64,000 nt of DNA, taken from NCBI GenBank assembly GCA_020630915.1, contig JAHDIF010000003.1, positions 310,001 to 374,000 on the forward strand, written 5' to 3'. The notes beneath the pieces were generated by a model. That model had not been told where the DNA came from and searched no databases. It saw nothing but the letters and a program-made list of their open reading frames with translations. The translations under genes were made by a program, and so were the position numbers. Shown here piece after piece: positions 44,830 through 54,802 of this stretch; position 1 is the stretch's first letter; each line of letters begins with the position of its first letter. The stretch comes from Dokdonia sp. Its GTDB lineage: Bacteria; Bacteroidota; Bacteroidia; Flavobacteriales; Flavobacteriaceae.

Positions 44830-45558
44830 TTATTCAGCTAGAAGATAATCTATTTGCTCTTGCAAAGGTTGTACAGCGGCTTGCGGTTGTGAGGGGCTAT
44901 TTCCTGCTAGTTGAACTCCATTTTCTACAAAACGAACATTTCCTTGCTTGTCTAGGAGTATAAGTTTAGGGAAAGCATTATTCTCAAGATCTTTAGAAAG
45001 ATACTGTCCAGCATCTATCAAATGTTCAAATTTAAATTTTTTACGATCTAAAAATCGCTCTACAGTTGCTTTGTTGTCAAATGTTATCGCTACAAAATGT
45101 ACACGGTCTGCATAGATGTCTTTTAAATAATTGAGATAGGGCATCTCTGTGATACAAGGGCCGCAAGAAATAAACCATAAATTTATAAAGGTTACTTTGT
45201 CTTTATAATCTTCATTAGTCTTGATTTTATTGGATAATGTTTGCAGCTCAAAATTTGGTAAATTTTTATTAAGATGTTTTTGAAGACCGGTATTTATATC
45301 AAGAGGTGAGGAGTTAGATTGCGATAATACGACCTCTACATTTTGGATTATAGAATCCTGTCGTATTTCGGTTGAACGGACTTTGTAATTTGCAGTAGTA
45401 TACTTAAAATTACTTGTCTCACTATATATTTGTTCAATACTTTTTAGCTTTTCGCGAAAGCTATCTTCTTCATATAAATCTCCTTGAAAATTATAAAAAG
45501 TGCTTTGTGCAGAACATAATGTCGTTACAAATAAAGTTAAAAGGATAAGGTGTCTCAT
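44830..45558 (-). CDS. TlpA-like thioredoxin-fold disulfide reductase
   Basis: The 242-residue exported protein has a signal peptide (MRHLILLTLFVTTLCSAQ) and a C-terminal thioredoxin-like domain with the CxxC motif in LWFISCGPCITEMPYLN. Then comes VHFVAITFDNKATVERFL and the cis-Pro region (NAFPKLILLD). It should act in periplasmic disulfide reduction or respiratory-oxidase assembly. The N-terminal 100 residues are unassigned. A core copy of the palindrome at 45450-45459 encodes FRE. Confidence 0.9.
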   Translation of the reverse strand: MRHLILLTLFVTTLCSAQSTFYNFQGDLYEEDSFREKLKSIEQIYSETSNFKYTTANYKVRSTEIRQDSIIQNVEVVLSQSNSSPLDINTGLQKHLNKNLPNFELQTLSNKIKTNEDYKDKVTFINLWFISCGPCITEMPYLNYLKDIYADRVHFVAITFDNKATVERFLDRKKFKFEHLIDAGQYLSKDLENNAFPKLILLDKQGNVRFVENGVQLAGNSPSQPQAAVQPLQEQIDYLLAE

Positions 45559-45868
45559 ATCAATAAATAAAAGTACGAAGTGTTCTTCAAAAATAGTGCC
45601 TTAATCATTACGGGTTTTGTAAAAGCAAATTCCAATACCTAGTGTTATGTACTCCTTTAGCCTACTAGCTCTATATCTGTTCTCAAACAGGGTGTCTTTT
45701 TAAAAATTCTTATTATATGATGGGTCTCTATTGATAAAATTGTGGAATAAAATAATAGGCATTCTTTCACCCTTGATCCGTCTGTGCAATCCTTGTATTT
45801 TCAAACAATTATTTATCCGGAGTACGGCAATAAATTATTGATATAGAGTAACCTCTGTATAATCGCTA
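45559..45868. other. 310-bp intergenic region, nothing recognised
   Basis: No reading frame longer than about 20 codons, no tRNA-like cloverleaf and no strong hairpin was seen between the TlpA-like gene and the GNAT-like gene, both transcribed leftward. It is AT-rich and may hold the promoter of the TlpA-like gene. Confidence 0.5.
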
Positions 45869-46993
45869 TTAGAAAGCTTTTCGATAAGTACGTCTACGTT
45901 TATGAAGCTCATGTTCATAATTTTTCCAAAGTTGTTGTATTGCCTTGTTATCTTCCAGTTCTGGATTTGTTTCTACATCTGTAATCCCGCGTTTGTTAAA
46001 GAGTTCTTGCATCATCTGGAAAATAATAGCTGTCACACCTTTATTTTGATATTCTGGGTCAATTCCTATTAGGTAAAAAGAGGCTCTGTGATTTTTCTTT
46101 TTGGCTTTTAATAAGTGGTAAAAACCTATAGGGAACAAAGAGCCATTTGCCTTTTTAAGTGCCTTAGAGAAAGATGGCATCGTGATTGCAAAGGCAACAA
46201 TGGCACCAGATTGATCTTTTACACACTTTATAAAATCTGGATGAATAAATTTTAGATAAGTCTCTTTGTAATGATCGATTTGGTATTGTTGTATAGGAAC
46301 AAAAGTTTCTAGCTTGTCATAGGTTTTGTTAAGCAAGCCAAACATTTCATCAACATAAGGTCTTATGTCATCTGCTGTTTTAAATTGTAAGGGAGTAAGA
46401 TTGTATCTTTTAGCAATTATATCTGCAAATTTCTTGACTTTGGGATTCTGATTTTCTGCATCATCTATTTTGATTTGATACTCAACCCATTCTGAAGCTT
46501 TTTCAAAACCTAATTTCTCAAAATGTTCTTTATAGTACGGAAAGTTATACCACGTGATCATTGTATTTAGGTGTTCGAAGCCTTCTATAAGAATCCCGGC
46601 TTTTTCCATATTAGAAAAACCTACTGGGCCTTCCATATATTCTAGTTTACGAGCCTTTCCTATTTCTGCCACCTTATTGATCAGTGATTTGGTGACTTCT
46701 ATGTCATCTATTGTGTCAAACCAGCCAAAACGCATTTTAGGTTTCCCTTGCTCATTTATTTCGATATCATTAATAATAGCGCATATTCTACCGACGGCCT
46801 TATTATTTTTATATGCTATAAAGAATTGTGCTGTTGCATTTTTAAACACAGGATTTTTTTGAGCATCCATACTGTCTAATTCATCCTGCATGATGGGAGG
46901 AACCCAATTAGGTTCATTCTTATACAATGTAAAAGGAAACTTAATAAATTTTTTAAGTTCCGTTTTGGTCTTCATTTCTTTTAGGGTAATCAT
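45869..46993 (-). CDS. GNAT-fold conserved protein of Bacteroidetes
   Basis: The 374-residue cytoplasmic protein is related to acetyltransferase-fold proteins that are often mislabelled GTP cyclohydrolase. Landmarks are PNWVPPIMQDELDSM, KNNKAVGRICAIIN, GPVGFSNMEKAGILIEGFE, and a C-terminal acetyl-CoA-like segment (SFYLIGIDPEYQNKGVTAIIF) followed by VETNPELEDNKAIQQLWKNYEHELHKRRRTYRK. That order is typical of two tandem GNAT halves. The substrate is unknown. Confidence 0.8.
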   Translation of the reverse strand: MITLKEMKTKTELKKFIKFPFTLYKNEPNWVPPIMQDELDSMDAQKNPVFKNATAQFFIAYKNNKAVGRICAIINDIEINEQGKPKMRFGWFDTIDDIEVTKSLINKVAEIGKARKLEYMEGPVGFSNMEKAGILIEGFEHLNTMITWYNFPYYKEHFEKLGFEKASEWVEYQIKIDDAENQNPKVKKFADIIAKRYNLTPLQFKTADDIRPYVDEMFGLLNKTYDKLETFVPIQQYQIDHYKETYLKFIHPDFIKCVKDQSGAIVAFAITMPSFSKALKKANGSLFPIGFYHLLKAKKKNHRASFYLIGIDPEYQNKGVTAIIFQMMQELFNKRGITDVETNPELEDNKAIQQLWKNYEHELHKRRRTYRKAF

Positions 46994-47011
46994 CTAAGCA
47001 ATATAAATCTT

Positions 47012-48004
47012 TTAATTTGCTCCACCATCCGTTCCATCAGGATCTACGGCATCTTTGCGTTTTCTATTTTTCTTATTAATCTTATCAGATTGTCGTTTTG
47101 CTGATCCCTTTGTAGACTCTTTGATCTCAAGTTCTTGATCTTTGTCGTGTAAATCTAATCTGTAAGAGAGGCCTATACCTAAATTCCATCTGGATGGCGT
47201 ATCCTTAAAGTTTATAAGACCGCTTAGGTCTACCTGAAAATCTTTTGAAATGAGATATGCGCCTCCTAGTCTTGCAAGGTAATCTGCATAAAGGTCCCCA
47301 TCAATAAGCTGAAACTCTGCAAATCCTGAAACCTTAGTATTAATTGAATGGGTTAGAGTAGTTATCCAAATGTATGAGGGGAAATCTGTCGAAATCCTAT
47401 CTGCAATGATATTATTTACCAAAACCCATCGTCCCCAATTGTGCTGTGTAATTAGCGCTATATTAGGACTTATTCCATCCTCTATAATAGGTAAAAAAGG
47501 GTTTGTAGTAAAATCAAAAACCGCACTAGCATATACAGAAACTGCTGGTATGAGGGTTTTCCATTTAAATTTATGGTTTGCGTGGTACGAATATAAATTC
47601 ACATCATCTGTCGCATACTTATATGGATCATACACGAGATACTTTACTCCTAGTTGCGCATTTTCCAGACCACGTAAAGGATCTGTTTGCGCATTACCAG
47701 TGGTAAAACTTACGTTATTACGCTGGTAGCGCAAGTTTCCATTTATTTCTAATGTTTCCCAAAGTAAACCATATCTAAGCCCTAAGTTAAGCCCAAATAT
47801 ATCTGTATCTGTATTAAGAAGACTGTGTGTGTCATTCCCAAAATCTACACCAGTTTCTACTTGTATTACTTGCCGTCCTACAGAAAATGCACCTTGAGAA
47901 GCACCCGGTCTATTAGAATTTATAGTCTCGGTATATTGCGAAAAGCCGCAAATTGAGGTACTCAACAACAGTATTATAAAAAGAATATGTTTGGTTTGAT
48001 ACAT
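47012..48004 (-). CDS. Transporter-like outer-membrane beta-barrel protein
   Basis: The protein (330 residues from 48004) has a signal peptide (HILFIILLLSTSICGFSQ) and a series of amphipathic beta strands (QVIQVETGVDFG, FGLNLGLRYGLLWETLEINGNLRYQ, WNLGIGLSYRLDL), resembling the MetA-type outer-membrane transporter family. The C-terminal 50 residues are Lys/Arg/Asp-rich. I place the start at 48004 because the signal peptide begins there; an upstream in-frame ATG at 48043 adds 13 residues with no role. Divergent from the DUF4834 gene. Confidence 0.82.
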   Translation of the reverse strand: MYQTKHILFIILLLSTSICGFSQYTETINSNRPGASQGAFSVGRQVIQVETGVDFGNDTHSLLNTDTDIFGLNLGLRYGLLWETLEINGNLRYQRNNVSFTTGNAQTDPLRGLENAQLGVKYLVYDPYKYATDDVNLYSYHANHKFKWKTLIPAVSVYASAVFDFTTNPFLPIIEDGISPNIALITQHNWGRWVLVNNIIADRISTDFPSYIWITTLTHSINTKVSGFAEFQLIDGDLYADYLARLGGAYLISKDFQVDLSGLINFKDTPSRWNLGIGLSYRLDLHDKDQELEIKESTKGSAKRQSDKINKKNRKRKDAVDPDGTDGGAN

Positions 48005-48116
48005 AGGTAAGAGGTGAGCATCAAATATAGGAGAATTTATCATTTTTTTAAGCTTACGTTATTATATGATTTAATTAGTTATGACTAATTTTACTCTTCA
48101 ATTATGATAATTTAAT

Positions 48117-48362
48117 ATGATTTCTTTTTTAAAAACGCTCGCTATCATCTTATTGGTATATTTTGCACTGCGTTTTTTAATCAAATTAGTTACGCCTTAC
48201 TTAGTACGCTTTATTACTAAAAAGGCAGAACAAAAAGTGCAACAAGCATTTAAAGGATTTACTGAGCAAGCAGGGAGAAGTGGTCAATCAGAGGAGCCAA
48301 GTGTTACTAAAAAGTCTTCAAAAATAGTAGGGGAGTATATTGATTTTGAGGAGGTAGAGTAA
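48117..48362 (+). CDS. DUF4834 family small membrane protein
   Basis: The 81-residue protein has one N-terminal helix (LKTLAIILLVYFALRFLIKLV), then a Lys/Gln-rich helix (FITKKAEQKVQQAFKGF) and a short acidic C-terminal KIVGEYIDFEEVE, the DUF4834 pattern of Flavobacteriia. The function is unknown. The palindrome copy at 48377-48396 lies just after its stop codon. Confidence 0.85.
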   Translation: MISFLKTLAIILLVYFALRFLIKLVTPYLVRFITKKAEQKVQQAFKGFTEQAGRSGQSEEPSVTKKSSKIVGEYIDFEEVE

Positions 48363-48376
48363 TGGTAACAAAAAAT

Positions 48377-48396
48377 TACGCTTTCGCGAAAGCGTA
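48377..48396. repeat. Iterated palindrome, 20-bp perfect intergenic copy
   Basis: The core GCTTTCGCGAAAGC at 48380-48393 is extended to 20 bp of perfect symmetry (TAC on the left, GTA on the right). It follows the DUF4834 stop codon by 14 bases and precedes the YfhO gene by 81. Confidence 0.9.
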
Positions 48397-48477
48397 TATA
48401 CAACACCTTCATATAGCTTATAGTATAATACCTCGTCTTTTTTCCGTTATTTTGTGAGTATCAACTAATATTATTTT

Positions 48478-50919
48478 ATGGCATTCTCTGCACGTAAGTT
48501 TTTACCCCACATTCTTGTTTTAGTAGGGTTTACTATTGTCTCTCTCTTATATTTTAGTCCAGTTCTCTCGGGTAAAAAATTATACCAAAGTGATATTGTG
48601 CAATATATGGGTATGGCAAAAGAGCAAATCGATTTTCGAGAAGCAACAGGAGAAGAACCTTATTGGACAGATAGTGCTTATGGTGGGATGCCTACCTATC
48701 AGTTAGGTGCAAAGTATCCTCATAATTATATTAAGAAATTAGACCTAGCTATACGATTTTTACCTAGACCTGCAGATTATCTTTTTCTCTATTTTACAGG
48801 TTTTTACATTTTCTTACTCACCTTAAAAATTAACTGGAAATATGCTGGTATTGGTGCGTTGGCCTTTGGTTTCAGTACATATCTAATTGTTATACTAGGA
48901 GTGGGGCACAATGCAAAGGCCCACGCTATTGCCTATATGCCATTAGTTTTGTCAGGCATTATACTGGTGTTTAGACGTTTTTATCTTTGGGGTTTTGTGC
49001 TTACTGCTGTTGCCCTTGCTTTAGAGATAGTAGCAAATCATTACCAAATGACGTATTATCTATTGTTGCTAGTAGTGGTTTTGGGTGTTGCGTATCTTAT
49101 AGATGCTTTTAGAAAAAAACTCCTGCCACATTTCTTTAAAAGTGTAGTAATCCTTTTGGGTGCTGTCTTTGTAGCAATAGGTCTTAACGCAACAAATTTA
49201 CTAGCTACAAAAGAGTACGCAGATTTTAGTACACGTAGCACTTCAGAAATTACGATTACTCCAGAAGGAGCGCCTAAAGAAAATACGAGTGGTTTAGATA
49301 AGTCCTACATCAATATGTGGAGTTATGGAAAAGTAGAAACCCTTAACCTATATGTTGCCCGTATTTTTGGCGGATCAAACTCTGAGCCTTATGATAAGGA
49401 TAGTGAGATTGCAAAGTTTTTAAAGGAAAACCAAGTGCCCATAACCCAACGAGAAGAGATTTACGATCAGTTTGGGTTGTATTATTGGGGTGATCAACCT
49501 GGTGTTTCCGGACCTGCTTATCTGGGAGCGGTAGTGGTCTTTCTTTTTGTTCTCGCATTATTTATAGTAAAAGGAAGATTAAAATGGTGGCTTGTAGGTG
49601 GCGGTATCTTAACTTTACTATTGAGTTATGGCAAAAATCTATCTTGGTTTACAGATTTTTGGATAGATTATGTCCCGCTTTACGATAAATTTAGGGCGAT
49701 TACCTCCATACAAGTGATTACAGAATTATGTGTTCCAGCACTTGCTATTGTTGGTCTCTATACATTTATGCAATCATTTAATAGAGATGAGATACGACTC
49801 AAGGCATTATACTGGGCCTCTGGAATATCCTTGGGAATCCTTGTGCTTTTATTATTAGGTTCTGGAATGTTTGATTTTACTGGTGTAAATGATCAACTGT
49901 TTATGGAGCAATTAGGGCTTGATTTTGTAAGCGCGATGAAAGATGATAGACGGAGTCTATATAATACAGATGTTATTAAAAACATTGTGTTAGTAAGCAT
50001 GACAGCGTTATTACTATATCTCTTTGTTAAGAAAAAGATTAAAGAACCTGCAGTACTTATTGTAATTGCCTTACTGATATCAGGAGATCTTATCCATATT
50101 GATCGAAATTATGTGAATAATGACAACTTTGTTCCTGCTAGAGTAATGGATAAACCCTTTGACTCAAGAATTACACAGGCAGATAAGCAAATACTTGCAG
50201 ATAACGGCCGTTTTAGAGTGTACGAGGAGCGTACAGGAATTTCTTCGGCTAGATCTAGCTATTTCCATAAAAGTATAGGGGGATATCATGGTGCTGTTCC
50301 TAAGCGTATTCAGGATATTGCAGATTTCTATCTTTATAAAGGAAAGATTGGTCCTCTCAATATGCTTAATGTAAGATACTTGATTAGAGGTGGTGAAAGT
50401 GGCGACTATGCCCAGCGCAATCCTGGAGCGTTAGGAAATGCCTGGTTTCCTAAAAAGATAACTTTTGTACCTGATGCAAATGCCGAGTTATTAAGTCTAG
50501 ATGGACTAGATTATAAAAATGAAGCGATCGTTCATAATGATTTTAATAACCTCATCAATTCTAAGGAATTTCCTGCTGATTCTACAGCAACGATCAGGCT
50601 AGTTAAGGAGCAACCTAATTTTTTAGAATATAACTTTTCTAGTACCACATCAAGGTTTACGGTTTTTAGTGAAGCTTATTTTGATAAAGGTTGGAATGCG
50701 TATATAGACGATGTTTTGACACCACATTTTAGAGTAAATTATATGTTGCGTGGTATGATCCTTCCAGAAGGAGCACACAAGATTACTTTTAAATTTGAAC
50801 CTACTGTAGTAAAAACCGGAAGTGCGATCACGCTAGCTACGAGTATACTGCTCACGTTGTTGATAGTAGGGGGATTATGGTATTCTTACAAGGAGCGTAA
50901 AAAAAATGAGCAAGCCTAA
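48478..50919 (+). CDS. YfhO family multi-spanning membrane protein
   Basis: The 813-residue protein has about 13 membrane helices and a soluble C-terminal part. Its start (FLPHILVLVGFTIVSLLYFSPVLSGKKLYQSD) and GVGHNAKAHAIAYMPLVLSG are typical of YfhO/GT-C-like proteins thought to act in glycosylation of lipids or teichoic acids in Firmicutes; in Bacteroidetes the role is not known. It overlaps the glycosyltransferase gene by 14 bp, so it is in an envelope-glycan operon. Confidence 0.9.
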   Translation: MAFSARKFLPHILVLVGFTIVSLLYFSPVLSGKKLYQSDIVQYMGMAKEQIDFREATGEEPYWTDSAYGGMPTYQLGAKYPHNYIKKLDLAIRFLPRPADYLFLYFTGFYIFLLTLKINWKYAGIGALAFGFSTYLIVILGVGHNAKAHAIAYMPLVLSGIILVFRRFYLWGFVLTAVALALEIVANHYQMTYYLLLLVVVLGVAYLIDAFRKKLLPHFFKSVVILLGAVFVAIGLNATNLLATKEYADFSTRSTSEITITPEGAPKENTSGLDKSYINMWSYGKVETLNLYVARIFGGSNSEPYDKDSEIAKFLKENQVPITQREEIYDQFGLYYWGDQPGVSGPAYLGAVVVFLFVLALFIVKGRLKWWLVGGGILTLLLSYGKNLSWFTDFWIDYVPLYDKFRAITSIQVITELCVPALAIVGLYTFMQSFNRDEIRLKALYWASGISLGILVLLLLGSGMFDFTGVNDQLFMEQLGLDFVSAMKDDRRSLYNTDVIKNIVLVSMTALLLYLFVKKKIKEPAVLIVIALLISGDLIHIDRNYVNNDNFVPARVMDKPFDSRITQADKQILADNGRFRVYEERTGISSARSSYFHKSIGGYHGAVPKRIQDIADFYLYKGKIGPLNMLNVRYLIRGGESGDYAQRNPGALGNAWFPKKITFVPDANAELLSLDGLDYKNEAIVHNDFNNLINSKEFPADSTATIRLVKEQPNFLEYNFSSTTSRFTVFSEAYFDKGWNAYIDDVLTPHFRVNYMLRGMILPEGAHKITFKFEPTVVKTGSAITLATSILLTLLIVGGLWYSYKERKKNEQA

Positions 50920-52198
50920 AAAGGTACTTATCGTCTGTTATTACTGGCCTCCCGCAGGAGGACCTGGTGTACAGCGCTGGCTTAAATTTGTAAAGTATTT
51001 GCCCGAATTTGGTATAGAACCTATTGTTTATGTGCCGGAAAATCCTTTGTATCCCATAGTAGATGAACATATTTCACAGGAGATTCCTAAAGGGGTAACA
51101 ATTATTAAGCGCCCAATAAATGAGCCGTACAGGGTTGCTAGTATGCTTTCGCGAAAGCAAACCAAAGATATTAGCGCAGGTATTTTGCCATCACAAAAGA
51201 AGCAGTCCTTTATCCAAAAGGTGTTGCTTTATATTCGAGGTAATTTTTTTATACCCGATGCGAGAGTGGGTTGGGTAAAGCCTTCCATAACATTTTTATC
51301 ACAATATATAAAAACGGCGTCTATCGATACAGTGATAACATCTGGACCGCCACATAGTATGCATTTGATAGGCTTAGGGTTGAAAAATGAAAATACAAAC
51401 TTACGATGGACCGCAGATTTTAGAGACCCCTGGACTACCATAGGATATCATGACAAGCTTCGTATGACTTTAAAAACCCAAGAAACCCACAAAAAAATGG
51501 AGCGCGAGGTTTTAGAAAGCGCAAATCAAATTTTGGTGACAAGCCCAAAGACTAAAGAAGATTTTCATCAGCTATGTAATACACCTATTGAGGTGATTAC
51601 TAATGGTTATGATATTGAGATAAACGCTAATTCAATATTAAATGATAACTTTACAATAGGACATATAGGCTCTTTATTATCGGATCGTAATCCTAAAATT
51701 TTATGGAAAACACTTTCAATAATTATTAGTGAAAATTCTGATTTTAAAGATTCATTTAAACTCGTGCTTGCAGGGAAAATAAGTGAGGAAGTCATTAAAA
51801 GCATTAAGGAATATGGACTAGATTCATATCTAGAATTAAAAGGATATATCTCTCACAAAGATGCCATTATATTACAAAGATCATCTAACATTCTCTTACT
51901 TATAGAAATTGATTCACACGAGACACAAAGTATTATCCCAGGTAAGGTGTTTGAATATCTAGCAGCAAGGAGGCCTATTATAGCTATTGGCCCCCAAAAC
52001 AGTGATATTAAAAATATTCTAGAAGAAACGGAAGCAGGGAGCTACCATACGTATCAAGATGAAAAGACTATAAAAAATGCTATTCTTGCGCATTTTGACC
52101 TATTTCAAAAAGGTCAAGAACGACTTACTACGGGAGATATTTCAAAATATCACAGAAAAGCACTTACAAAACAACTTTCTGATCTTATCTTGAGATAA
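50906..52198 (+). CDS. Glycosyltransferase, GT-B fold
   Basis: The 430-residue enzyme has an N-terminal PKKVLIVCYYWPPAGGPGVQRWLKFVKYLPEF, as in family-4-like sugar transferases, and a C-terminal domain with TIGHIGSLLSDRNPKILWKTL and SIIPGKVFEYLAARRPIIAIG where the donor sugar should bind (the Glu of FEYLA). The MLSRKQ run near residue 82 comes from a palindrome copy at 51145-51158. It overlaps yfhO by 14 bp and the flippase follows after 2 bp, so the three make one operon. Confidence 0.9.
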   Translation: MSKPKKVLIVCYYWPPAGGPGVQRWLKFVKYLPEFGIEPIVYVPENPLYPIVDEHISQEIPKGVTIIKRPINEPYRVASMLSRKQTKDISAGILPSQKKQSFIQKVLLYIRGNFFIPDARVGWVKPSITFLSQYIKTASIDTVITSGPPHSMHLIGLGLKNENTNLRWTADFRDPWTTIGYHDKLRMTLKTQETHKKMEREVLESANQILVTSPKTKEDFHQLCNTPIEVITNGYDIEINANSILNDNFTIGHIGSLLSDRNPKILWKTLSIIISENSDFKDSFKLVLAGKISEEVIKSIKEYGLDSYLELKGYISHKDAIILQRSSNILLLIEIDSHETQSIIPGKVFEYLAARRPIIAIGPQNSDIKNILEETEAGSYHTYQDEKTIKNAILAHFDLFQKGQERLTTGDISKYHRKALTKQLSDLILR

Positions 52199-52200
52199 CT

Positions 52201-53670
52201 ATGGGAATTGTAGCTAAACAGTCTATTAAGAACCTTATTACAACCTATTTAGGGTTTGCTATTGGGGCTCTTAATACGCTGTATTTATATGTAAACTTTA
52301 TGTCTGAGACCTATTATGGTCTTGTAGGCTTTATTGTTTCTACGGCTATGATTGTCATGCCATTTATGGCCTTTGGGGTGCCCAATAGTATTATAAAATT
52401 CTTCTCTAGTTATGATAAAGAGCTGCAATCTAGATTTCTATCTTGGATATTGTGGTTACCTATGCTTGTTGCAATTCCTGTAGCGGTTATCTGCTATTTT
52501 TTTTATGCAGAAATTGCGGGATTTTTATCGTCTAAAAATGAGATCGTATCTGGTTATGTTTGGCATATATATATCATAGCCGTTAGTGCTGCCTATTTTG
52601 AGGTGTTCTATGCTTGGTCTAAAGTACATTTAAAAAGTGTTTTTGGTAATTTTATGAAAGAAGTCTTTCATAGACTAGCAATACTTCTTTTGCTTATTTT
52701 ATTAGCGCTCAATTGTATTCAAGTTTCCTTTTTTATAAATTGTCTGGTTGCTGTTTACATACTTAGAATGGTGATTATGAAAGGGTATGCATATTATTTA
52801 AAAATGCCAGAAATTAAGCTTTTGCTAAAGTCCCCTCATAACGCAATTGAAGTACTAAAATATACTTTTCTAATTATTATTGCAGGTTCTGTGGCAACCA
52901 TGCTATTGGATTTAGACAAAGTAATGCTTGGGCTCTACAAAGAGATTGACAATGTCGCATATTATGGTGTGGCTATATATATCGCAACGGTAATATCTGT
53001 TCCTTTACGTGCAATGCATCAAATAACCTATCCTATGGTAGCTGCTATGCTTAATGAAAATAGGAAGGAAGAGATGAGAGTGCTGTATAAAAAAAGTTCT
53101 ATAAGCCTTCTTGTTGTATCTGGGTTATTGTTCCTATTAATCTCTTGTAATATTCAGAGTTTGTATGAGATACTTAATCCTAATTATGCAGTAGGCTTAT
53201 ATGTGGTATTGCTTATAAGTACTGCTAAATTGTTTGATAATATGTTGGGAGTAAATAATGCCATTGTTTTTAATAGTGATTATTATAGGATTGTACTATT
53301 TGTAGGTATTTTATTAGTGCTGGTCGCTATTGTTCTTAATATGCTTCTAATCCCGCGTTATGGAATCTATGGCGCCGCGACAGCTACACTTATAGCGTCG
53401 GTATCTTATGCTATTGTAAAGCTTATGATTGTTAAAAATAAATTTAATATGCAACCCTTTACAGTACATACCGCAGTTACTGTTAGTGTAATTTTCGTGT
53501 TTTTTCTTGGGTTTTATTTTTGGGATTTTGGCATACATACACTCTTATCAATTGTTGTTAAATCAATTATTTTGAGTGTTCTATATGTGTTGGTAGTTTA
53601 TAAGCTCAATGTGTCAGAAGATATTACACAAGCTATACAAAAGGTCTTAAAAAGGGGAAACCCCGCATAG
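52201..53670 (+). CDS. Oligosaccharide flippase (Wzx-like)
   Basis: The 489-residue protein has about 12-14 membrane helices of the MATE/PST type (LITTYLGFAIGALNTLYLY, GVPNSIIKFFSSYDKE, ATMLLDLDKVMLGLYKEIDNVAYYGVAIYIATV, RYGIYGAATATLIASVSYAIVKL). It should move lipid-linked sugars to the periplasmic side. It is the last gene of the yfhO-glycosyltransferase operon and ends inside a terminator hairpin. Confidence 0.9.
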   Translation: MGIVAKQSIKNLITTYLGFAIGALNTLYLYVNFMSETYYGLVGFIVSTAMIVMPFMAFGVPNSIIKFFSSYDKELQSRFLSWILWLPMLVAIPVAVICYFFYAEIAGFLSSKNEIVSGYVWHIYIIAVSAAYFEVFYAWSKVHLKSVFGNFMKEVFHRLAILLLLILLALNCIQVSFFINCLVAVYILRMVIMKGYAYYLKMPEIKLLLKSPHNAIEVLKYTFLIIIAGSVATMLLDLDKVMLGLYKEIDNVAYYGVAIYIATVISVPLRAMHQITYPMVAAMLNENRKEEMRVLYKKSSISLLVVSGLLFLLISCNIQSLYEILNPNYAVGLYVVLLISTAKLFDNMLGVNNAIVFNSDYYRIVLFVGILLVLVAIVLNMLLIPRYGIYGAATATLIASVSYAIVKLMIVKNKFNMQPFTVHTAVTVSVIFVFFLGFYFWDFGIHTLLSIVVKSIILSVLYVLVVYKLNVSEDITQAIQKVLKRGNPA

Positions 53671-53692
53671 CAAGAGGCTATACGAGGTTCCC
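53648..53692 (-). terminator. Intrinsic terminator
   Basis: On the minus strand GGGAACCTCGTATAGC pairs with GCTATGCGGGGTTTCCC across a 5-base loop, followed by CTTTTTA. It serves the leftward gene at 53721 and overlaps the last codons of the rightward flippase gene. Confidence 0.7.
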
Positions 53693-53720
53693 AACTAACC
53701 AACCAAAAAATTTATTTTCC

Positions 53721-54236
53721 TTAACGTGATCTTTCTATAGTTCTATTTCTAGAAACTACACGTCTGTTATTTGTATATACATCACCATGAAGTTTATAGG
53801 ATCTTCCGCGATGGTTGTAAATCACGTGCATATTACCTACTCTTACGAGCCTTCCATTGCGATATCGTAGGTTTACATTACCTATTTGATTCACCTGTCC
53901 TCGTCTATTGTAACTTATATAATTACGCCCTATTTTAGAAATATTGCCCCATCTGTCGTAGGCTATAATACCTCTATTACGGTCTGGAAAGGAAAATCCA
54001 TAGGTCTGTCCTGGCGCATTTGTTATAAACCCTCTACGACTACGGTACTGTGTTCTTGTAAAATCGAATTCACCATTAGGATAGACATAAAAAGTAATTC
54101 CTTTTTGAACAAATGTTATAGGTTGTGCATTTATGTAACGTATCCCTCTTTTTTTACTGTGATCGAGATTCGTCACGTTTGCCTGTGCAGTAATTCCTCC
54201 TAGAAATAATACTACTAATATTGCTAACTTTTTCAT
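53721..54236 (-). CDS. Secreted basic protein with short repeats
   Basis: The 171-residue protein starts at MKKLAILVVLFLGGITAQAN, a clear signal peptide; an upstream in-frame ATG at 54314 would hide it. The mature part is strongly basic and Tyr/Arg/Asn-rich, with repeat-like units (IAYDRWGNISKIGRNYISYNRRGQVNQIGNVNLRYRNGRLVRVGNMHVIYNHRG), a pattern like YD/RHS-type repeats of short beta strands. The function is unknown; binding of a surface polymer is a guess. It ends at the hairpin terminator. Confidence 0.8.
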   Translation of the reverse strand: MKKLAILVVLFLGGITAQANVTNLDHSKKRGIRYINAQPITFVQKGITFYVYPNGEFDFTRTQYRSRRGFITNAPGQTYGFSFPDRNRGIIAYDRWGNISKIGRNYISYNRRGQVNQIGNVNLRYRNGRLVRVGNMHVIYNHRGRSYKLHGDVYTNNRRVVSRNRTIERSR

Positions 54237-54394
54237 ACTTAAAAGTGTTAGGGTTCTTACGTTACCGTCTTTCGGCGTACGCTTGTGGTTGTTATAAACC
54301 AATGAGCGTGCCAAACTTTTAAATATTTGTAAATCAATATGTTATGTATATTCAATTGCGCTTTCGCACAAGCATAAAAAGAAAAAGGACTGTT

Positions 54395-54802
54395 CTAATC
54401 CAAAAATTTTGCCTTTAACTCAGGAGTAGGAATCATACAGGCATCTTTCTTGCCGAACCACTTATAGCGATTTTTAGCAATGTAATCGTACACCCAATTT
54501 CTAAGGAATGCAGGAAGAATTAAAAATACCGATAGTAACGGCCAGAGTCCTGATAGTTTTTGAGCTATTTTAAGAGCAGCCGTACTCTTTGCATAAGCTT
54601 TATCATCTCGTATGAGGATGATAGAATCTACTTGAGAAGTATCTATATTGTGCTGTATTGTTAATCGCTCACCCGTTGCAGACTGCAGTGGGGCATACAT
54701 AAACAAATCGTTGCGATCTCTTTTGATCACAAAGGTAATGGCGTTATTACACAGGTTGCAAACACCGTCAAAAAGGATGATATTTTGAGTCTTTTCTATC
54801 AC
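54395..54802 (-). CDS. DCC-family thiol-disulfide oxidoreductase (DUF393)
   Basis: The 135-residue protein opens with ILFDGVCNLCNNAITFVIKRD, the DxxCxxC motif of the DCC (DUF393) family of thioredoxin-fold proteins. YAPLQSATGERL and the C-terminal RYKWFGKKDACMIPTPELKAKFL fit. A redox role is inferred and no partner is known. It overlaps mutS2 by 4 bp. Confidence 0.93.
   Translation of the reverse strand: MIEKTQNIILFDGVCNLCNNAITFVIKRDRNDLFMYAPLQSATGERLTIQHNIDTSQVDSIILIRDDKAYAKSTAALKIAQKLSGLWPLLSVFLILPAFLRNWVYDYIAKNRYKWFGKKDACMIPTPELKAKFLD

Noticed and set aside
45559..45868. tRNA or small RNA gene in the 310-bp gap
   Set aside because: No acceptor/TPsiC pairing or CCA-like end could be found by eye, nor any strong hairpin.
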